Made by a program: the position numbers and the translations under genes. The notes below the pieces were generated by a model, which was not told the DNA's origin, searched no databases, and saw nothing but the letters and a program-made list of their open reading frames with translations. A stretch of 64,000 nt of DNA from positions 2,232,001 through 2,296,000 of the forward strand of contig NC_007954.1 in NCBI RefSeq assembly GCF_000013765.1, in the 5' to 3' direction. The stretch comes from Shewanella denitrificans OS217 (lineage in GTDB: Bacteria > Pseudomonadota > Gammaproteobacteria > Enterobacterales > Shewanellaceae). Of this stretch, positions 59,516 to 64,000 are shown piece by piece; the stretch's first letter is position 1; each line of letters starts with the position of its first letter.

Positions 59516-61096
59516 TTACACCTTAGTCAGGCTTGGTTTTTTATCACTCCAATTAAAGTGATACTTCTCCCCTGCGGGTTTGTCCGTGCGCTCAAAGGTA
59601 TGGGCGCCAAAGAAGTCCCGTTGCCCTTGGAGTAAGTTGGCCGGCAAGGTTTCACAGCGATAGCTGTCGTAATAGGCTAGCGCCGAGGTGATGCATGGCG
59701 CGGGTGTGCCTTGCATCACAGCGGCACAAACGGTACGGCGCCACTGCATCTGTCTTGCCGATAAGCTTTGATTGAAACTGTCAGCCAGCAGTAAATGCGT
59801 AAGCTCAGGGTTTTCAACATAAGCCTGGGTGATGGATTGCAAGAAGGTGGCGCGTATGATGCAGCCTGCCCGCCAAATTTTTGCTATTTCGGCAAAGTTG
59901 AGTTGCCAGTGTTGCTCGGCCCCCGCCATGGCCATCAGTTGGAAGCCTTGGGCATAGCAGCAAACCTTGGCGCAATAGAGTGCATCTTCTAGTGCATCAA
60001 TGAAAGCCTGCCTGTCTTGCTCGCTTAGCTGTGGACTTGGATCAGGATTACTCGCTAATGTGGGGCCAGCAAGCTTGGTGGATAATGCTTGGCGAAGCGG
60101 CTTTTGGGTGCTCACGGCGCGGGCATACACGGCTTCGGCTATGGTGGGCGCCGGGCAGCCAATTTGTAAGGAGCTGACCGCTGTCCACAGACCCGTGCCC
60201 TTTTGGCCGGCCTTATCTAATATCATTTCAACCAAGGGTTTATCGCTTAAAGGGTCGGCCTGTTGCAGCACCTTAGCGCTGATATTCATCAAGTAACTGT
60301 TAAGGCTGCCCTTATCCCAAGTGCTAAACACTTCACTAATTTGCAATGCGCTAAAGCCTAAGCCATCTTTAAGAAGTTGATAAGCTTCACAAATAAGCTG
60401 CATGTCGGCGTATTCGATGCCGTTATGGACCATTTTAACGTAATGTCCGGCGCCTGCTGGGCCTATGTAGGCGGTACAAGGCTCGCCTTCAAGTACGGGA
60501 TTGCCTGCTTCGAAACGCTCGATGGGCAGGCCTGTGTTAGCATCCACCTTGGCAGCAATGGCCTCCCAGATTGGCGCCACATGCTGCCAAGCCGCAGGAT
60601 CACCACTTGGCATCAAGGATGGGCCAAAACGGGCGCCGACTTCACCGCCTGACACCGCCGAGCTAAAGAAGATAAATTGACCTTGGTATTGCGCTTCGCG
60701 GGCGACTGTATCTGTCCACAAGCTGTTACCAGTATCGATAACGATATCGTCGGCTTCTATGCCAGCTTCAATTAACGACTGACACACGCCATCAACTGGG
60801 GCGCCAGCGGGGACAGACAAGACTAAGGCTCTGGGTTTGGCAAGCTTCTCGAGTACCATTTTAAGGCTGTCACAGGCGGTCATCCGCGCTGCCGTCTTAT
60901 CGCCGCCAGTGATTGTGGCGCGCTCCTCGGCTTCTTGGTTAATGACGGCGTTGACTTTGAGTTTATCTACATCAAAAACCGCCACATGATAGCCGTGATC
61001 GGCAATATTGAGCGCCAGATTTTTGCCCATAACGCCAAGGCCTATCATTGCAATATCAGAAATGGGTGAAGGATGAGTCATTGAAAAGGATCCCAT
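59516..61096 (-). CDS. gnd: 6-phosphogluconate dehydrogenase
   Basis: The enzyme oxidatively decarboxylates 6-phosphogluconate to ribulose 5-phosphate with NADP in the pentose phosphate pathway. The NADP fold begins IGLGVMGKNLALNIADHGY; the substrate site includes SSAVSGGEVGARFGPSLMPSG and the catalytic Lys in GHYVKMVHNGIEYADMQLICEAY. The C-terminal FERTDKPAGEKYHFNW is typical. At 526 residues it is longer than E. coli Gnd (468), partly from an insert after AAKVDANTGLPIERFEAGNP. The start may be 61096 or the ATG at 61081 (MTHPSPIS). Both have modest ribosome sites. Confidence 0.93.
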   Translation of the reverse strand: MGSFSMTHPSPISDIAMIGLGVMGKNLALNIADHGYHVAVFDVDKLKVNAVINQEAEERATITGGDKTAARMTACDSLKMVLEKLAKPRALVLSVPAGAPVDGVCQSLIEAGIEADDIVIDTGNSLWTDTVAREAQYQGQFIFFSSAVSGGEVGARFGPSLMPSGDPAAWQHVAPIWEAIAAKVDANTGLPIERFEAGNPVLEGEPCTAYIGPAGAGHYVKMVHNGIEYADMQLICEAYQLLKDGLGFSALQISEVFSTWDKGSLNSYLMNISAKVLQQADPLSDKPLVEMILDKAGQKGTGLWTAVSSLQIGCPAPTIAEAVYARAVSTQKPLRQALSTKLAGPTLASNPDPSPQLSEQDRQAFIDALEDALYCAKVCCYAQGFQLMAMAGAEQHWQLNFAEIAKIWRAGCIIRATFLQSITQAYVENPELTHLLLADSFNQSLSARQMQWRRTVCAAVMQGTPAPCITSALAYYDSYRCETLPANLLQGQRDFFGAHTFERTDKPAGEKYHFNWSDKKPSLTKV

Positions 61097-61317
61097 GAGT
61101 AACCTAAGTCACTGTAAAAAGAGCCGCAAGAAGGCGGTTTACATTAATGGTATTAGATGGCTGCACATGATATCAAGTTAACGGGCGCGATCACATAAGT
61201 AGACGCCTTGCATACGTTTGTAGCAGCAGAATGTCTGTTTTGATATTTGGACTGAGGGGCTTTGGTTGACAAAAGTTTAGTTCTTGAAGCTATGGGGCGC
61301 GGTGAACGCCCTTATCT

Positions 61318-61342
61318 GTTAGTGGTTAGTGGTTAGTGGTTA
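61318..61342. repeat. 7-bp tandem repeat
   Basis: Three and a half copies of GTTAGTG, touching the 3' end of the small membrane-protein gene. Confidence 0.9.
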
Positions 61343-61564
61343 ACGCTTGAGCTTGGCCTTAAACCAGGCAATGGCAGCCAACTGCTGTGGCAGTGTTAGG
61401 CCGAAATAGACGCAGATCCACGGCGATAACAGCAAGTACCAAGGTAAATTTGCCGTCGAGCGACCGCTAAACAACAAATACAAGAAACCGCCATAGATGA
61501 TAATAACCCCGAGCAAGCCCACGATCAGCATGATTTTCTTGAGTAACGTTTCTAATGCAACCAC
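61340..61564 (-). CDS. Small two-helix membrane protein, unknown
   Basis: 74 residues with two hydrophobic segments (about 12-33 and 41-66) and a basic end (WFKAKLKR). No family is recognised. It stands alone between gnd and the valine-degradation genes. Confidence 0.6.
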   Translation of the reverse strand: MVALETLLKKIMLIVGLLGVIIIYGGFLYLLFSGRSTANLPWYLLLSPWICVYFGLTLPQQLAAIAWFKAKLKR

Positions 61565-61642
61565 ACACTTATCCTAATAGGTAAAAACAGGTCAATGGTT
61601 TCAACATTGGCGATAGCCAACAGAAATTAAAGACACAATAAA

Positions 61643-61659
61643 GCCGAGCTAAGCTCGGC
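61643..61659 (-). terminator. Terminator behind the valine-degradation genes
   Basis: GCCGAGC and GCTCGGC form a 7-bp GC-rich stem with a 3-nt loop, followed on the minus strand by TTTATTGT. It lies 78 bp past the SDR stop. Confidence 0.6.
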
Positions 61660-61736
61660 CTATAACTGCTTTATTGTAACCCGACGTTACTGCAAGTGAG
61701 CAAGCCCCTGGGTAACTGAAAAGCCATTACACAAGA

Positions 61737-62495
61737 TCACAGACGGATACCACCATCGATTTCAAAAACGCGGCCATTCACATAGTCATTTTCTATGATG
61801 AAGCGCACGGTAGCGGCAATCTCTTCCGGTTGGCCTAAGCGGCCCACTGGCACCAACTTCTCTAAACGCTCTAAGGCTTCAGGCTTCATGGCGGCGGTCA
61901 TGTCTGTGGCAATAACACCAGGTGCAACGGCGGCGCTGCGGATATTATAGCGGGCTAATTCCTTGGCCCAACCGACACTCATGGCTGCAACACCCGCTTT
62001 AGAGGCGGCATAGTTAGACTGACCCATGTTGCCAGATTTGGCCAAGCTTGAGATATTAACGATAACCCCTTGCTGCGCAGTCTCAATCATGGCGGCCGCC
62101 GCTTCGCGGCCACAAAGGAAGCTGCCAGTGAGGTTAACGTTGATAACCGATTGGAACTGCTCCAACGACATGCGCTCAACGACTTTGCCTTCTTTGGCTT
62201 TAACCATCAGGCCATCACGTAAAATACCCGCATTGTTGACTAATACGTTTATTTTGCCGAAGTCTTCAACGATAAACTTAAAGCCAGATACCACATCTTC
62301 TTCATCAGTAATATCCAGGGCATAGCCTTGAACTTCGGTCTGCTCACCTAGCTCGGCGCAAGCGCGCTCGAGTTTTTCTTGATCCATATCGATAAGCGCC
62401 AATTTGGCACCGGCTGCGGCAAAGTTTTGCGCCATCGCAAGGCCTAAGCCCCCTGCACCGCCAGTAATGACGATAACCTTATCTTTTAATTCCAT
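61737..62495 (-). CDS. SDR-family dehydrogenase, FabG/3-hydroxyacyl-CoA dehydrogenase-like
   Basis: 252 residues with the classical short-chain dehydrogenase elements: TGGAGGLG near residue 11 for NAD(P), LVNNAGI, active-site Ser in NISSLAKSG and the YxxxK pair in SNYAASKAGVAAM, plus the C-terminal NGRVFEIDGGIRL. It follows mmsB by 42 bp in the same direction, so it belongs to the branched-chain amino acid catabolic cluster. The exact substrate is uncertain; a 3-hydroxyacyl-CoA or a 3-oxoacyl thioester is likely. Confidence 0.87.
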   Translation of the reverse strand: MELKDKVIVITGGAGGLGLAMAQNFAAAGAKLALIDMDQEKLERACAELGEQTEVQGYALDITDEEDVVSGFKFIVEDFGKINVLVNNAGILRDGLMVKAKEGKVVERMSLEQFQSVINVNLTGSFLCGREAAAAMIETAQQGVIVNISSLAKSGNMGQSNYAASKAGVAAMSVGWAKELARYNIRSAAVAPGVIATDMTAAMKPEALERLEKLVPVGRLGQPEEIAATVRFIIENDYVNGRVFEIDGGIRL

Positions 62496-62537
62496 CGGGT
62501 GTTCCTTTCACTGTGCACTTATTTAATACCAAAGGTA

Positions 62538-63458
62538 TTACTTATTTTTATTGGCAAATTGTTCAAATATGCTCGAGAAGTCCAGTTTACCATGACCTTG
62601 GCGAGCATGGTTAACGTACAAGCTGCGGGCTAATGCTCCCATAGGGGTGCTTGAATTTGATGCCAGCGCCGCCTCTTGAGATAACCCTAAGTCTTTCACC
62701 ATTAAATCGACCATAAAGCCGCCTTGATAGGCTTTAGAGGAAGGGACATTGTCCATCACATTGGGGCATGGGTTGTATTTCTCTAAGGTCCAGTTGCCGC
62801 CACTGCTGACTTTCATGATGTCAGACAAGACTTTAGGGTCAAGACCATTGTCTATACCCATCTGCAGGGACTCACTGGTGCCCACCATTAACACTGACAG
62901 CAGCATGTTATTACAAATCTTAGCGATTTGACCAGCACCTACGTCACCTGCGTGGAAAATATTGCCGCCCATGATCCCAAGCACTTCTTGGGCCATGGCA
63001 TAAGCCTTGTCACTGCCACCACAGATAAAGGTCAAGCTGCCTGCTGCCGCACCTGCGGTGCCGCCAGAAACCGGCGCATCGATAAACTCAAGCCCTTTGG
63101 CTTTTGCGGCTTGTCCCACAAGCTGGGCACTGGCTGCATCTATGGTTGAGGAGTCAATCAGCAAACAGTGGCTCGCCACCACATCCAATAAGCCCTGCTG
63201 ATCGGCTTGTGCATTGCCTAAATATAGGCCTCGCACATGCTTGCCTGCTGGCAACATGGTTATCACGACATCGGCGTTAGCTGCCGCCTCATTGGCAGAA
63301 GCGGCGCTATTGGCACCTAGCTTAACCAGTTCGGCGACGGCTTGGGGCATAAGATCGAACACTGTCACCTTAAGGCCCGCTTTGACTAAATTGGCTGCCA
63401 TCGGGCCGCCCATGTTTCCTAAACCAATGAATGCAACCTGAGTGATAGTTTGAGTCAT
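62538..63458 (-). CDS. mmsB: 3-hydroxyisobutyrate dehydrogenase
   Basis: 306 residues. It oxidises 3-hydroxyisobutyrate to methylmalonate semialdehyde with NAD in valine degradation. The NAD motif is FIGLGNMGGPMAANLVKAG; the substrate motif DAPVSGGTAGAAAGSLTFICGG and the catalytic Lys in GAGQIAKICNNMLLSVLM are present. It sits 64 bp after the upstream hydrolase gene, which makes its substrate, so pathway order and gene order agree. Confidence 0.93.
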   Translation of the reverse strand: MTQTITQVAFIGLGNMGGPMAANLVKAGLKVTVFDLMPQAVAELVKLGANSAASANEAAANADVVITMLPAGKHVRGLYLGNAQADQQGLLDVVASHCLLIDSSTIDAASAQLVGQAAKAKGLEFIDAPVSGGTAGAAAGSLTFICGGSDKAYAMAQEVLGIMGGNIFHAGDVGAGQIAKICNNMLLSVLMVGTSESLQMGIDNGLDPKVLSDIMKVSSGGNWTLEKYNPCPNVMDNVPSSKAYQGGFMVDLMVKDLGLSQEAALASNSSTPMGALARSLYVNHARQGHGKLDFSSIFEQFANKNK

Positions 63459-63522
63459 AGTGTTAATCCTTTAATTATTCTTGAACAATGTACGCTTAAG
63501 CATGAGCAGCAAACGCCTGCTG

Positions 63523-64000
63523 TTACAAGCCGTTTAAGGGGTGTTCATTCTCAGGCCAAGGCGAATTGAGTAACGCCTTAACCTTGGCGCTATCCACTTG
63601 ATTAAGCTCGCTAAACATCCACTTTGGGTTTCTGTCTTTATCAATCAACAAGGCCCTAACGCCTTCACAGAAGTCACCGATGGCGCAGCAATTGACGCTT
63701 ATTCCAAGCTCCCATTGAAAACACTGCACTAGGCTCATCTCTGTGCCCAGTTTTGCCTGCTCATCAATCAAGGTCCAACTTAAAGGACTGCCTGCCAAGG
63801 CGGTTTTTTGGGCTCGAGCTAACCATTCAAACTCAGCGTCGTTAATATCTAGGCCGCAAAGCTTGCGATGAACCTCATCGATGGTACCTGTCATTAATTC
63901 ATCGATTAAGCCTTGCTCTTTAGCCAATAGACTCTGGCCAAGGGGCACATCAACTTGAGTTTCAAGGCGGTTCAATAATGCTGTTAGCGCTTGGTGATTG
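63523..64000 (-). CDS. 3-hydroxyisobutyryl-CoA hydrolase / enoyl-CoA hydratase family, C-terminal part
   Basis: The frame is open from the right window edge (reading ...NHQALTALLNRLETQVDV) to the stop at 63523; about 159 codons are visible and the N-terminus is missing. The C-terminal blocks QWELGISVNCCAIGDFCEGVRALLIDKDRNPKW and the end HPLNGL are characteristic of 3-hydroxyisobutyryl-CoA hydrolases (ECH_2 domain) and not of simple enoyl-CoA hydratases. It would release 3-hydroxyisobutyrate for MmsB. It is the first of three visible genes of the valine-degradation operon. Confidence 0.85.
   Translation of the reverse strand, partial: NHQALTALLNRLETQVDVPLGQSLLAKEQGLIDELMTGTIDEVHRKLCGLDINDAEFEWLARAQKTALAGSPLSWTLIDEQAKLGTEMSLVQCFQWELGISVNCCAIGDFCEGVRALLIDKDRNPKWMFSELNQVDSAKVKALLNSPWPENEHPLNGL

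Overview
The window is chromosomal DNA from a marine gammaproteobacterium, almost certainly Shewanella. This rests on FadH, SppA-AnsA, class I fumarase, PabB, the valine-degradation genes and 6-phosphogluconate dehydrogenase all reading as Shewanella-type proteins. Two tandem lipoproteins pair Ig-like domains with a DUF3494 ice-binding domain, as known from Shewanella frigidimarina, so a cold or sea-ice lineage is likely. The species call is inference.

Layout. 1-18.4 kb is ordinary housekeeping: fadH (partial), sppA, ansA, a YeaC-like protein, a zinc-ribbon membrane protein, an M14 carboxypeptidase, an orphan response regulator, a DUF885 lipoprotein, an SGNH hydrolase, a CPBP protease, tRNA-Ser(GGA), a MarC/YchE protein, an S9 peptidase, fumarase and pabB. 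18.6-27.3 kb is an ice-binding island: two ice-binding lipoprotein genes, then a Crp/Fnr-type regulator, a REC-PAS protein and a multi-PAS hybrid kinase. Both lipoprotein genes have the same promoter design: a 16-bp palindrome TGTAT-N6-ATACA exactly 21 bp upstream of TG-TATAA(A/C), centred near -41.5, where a class II Crp/Fnr activator would sit. The adjacent regulator is the obvious candidate.

27.8-53.4 kb is a polymorphic-toxin locus read on the minus strand: a TPR protein, three secreted LamG-plus-collagen-like proteins in overlapping frames, a giant RHS/YD protein (about 5,190 residues) with a LysM domain, and a membrane immunity candidate. Downstream lie a REP-associated tyrosine transposase and a displaced second C-terminal toxin plus its own membrane immunity candidate. 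The displaced module is joined to a 517-bp near-identical copy of the RHS 3' region. The locus looks built to exchange toxin tips.

53.9-59.1 kb is a small integron-like cassette array without an integrase in view. It holds an IS982-family element, attC-like sites, DUF1643, AraC, two VOC proteins, DUF4287 and a small secreted protein. Two attC regions carry ORF-less group II intron remnants. Two cassette genes are broken by one point change each. 59.5-64 kb returns to core metabolism: gnd, a small membrane protein, an SDR dehydrogenase, mmsB and a partial 3-hydroxyisobutyryl-CoA hydrolase.

All functional assignments come from reading motifs in the translations; no database search was run.
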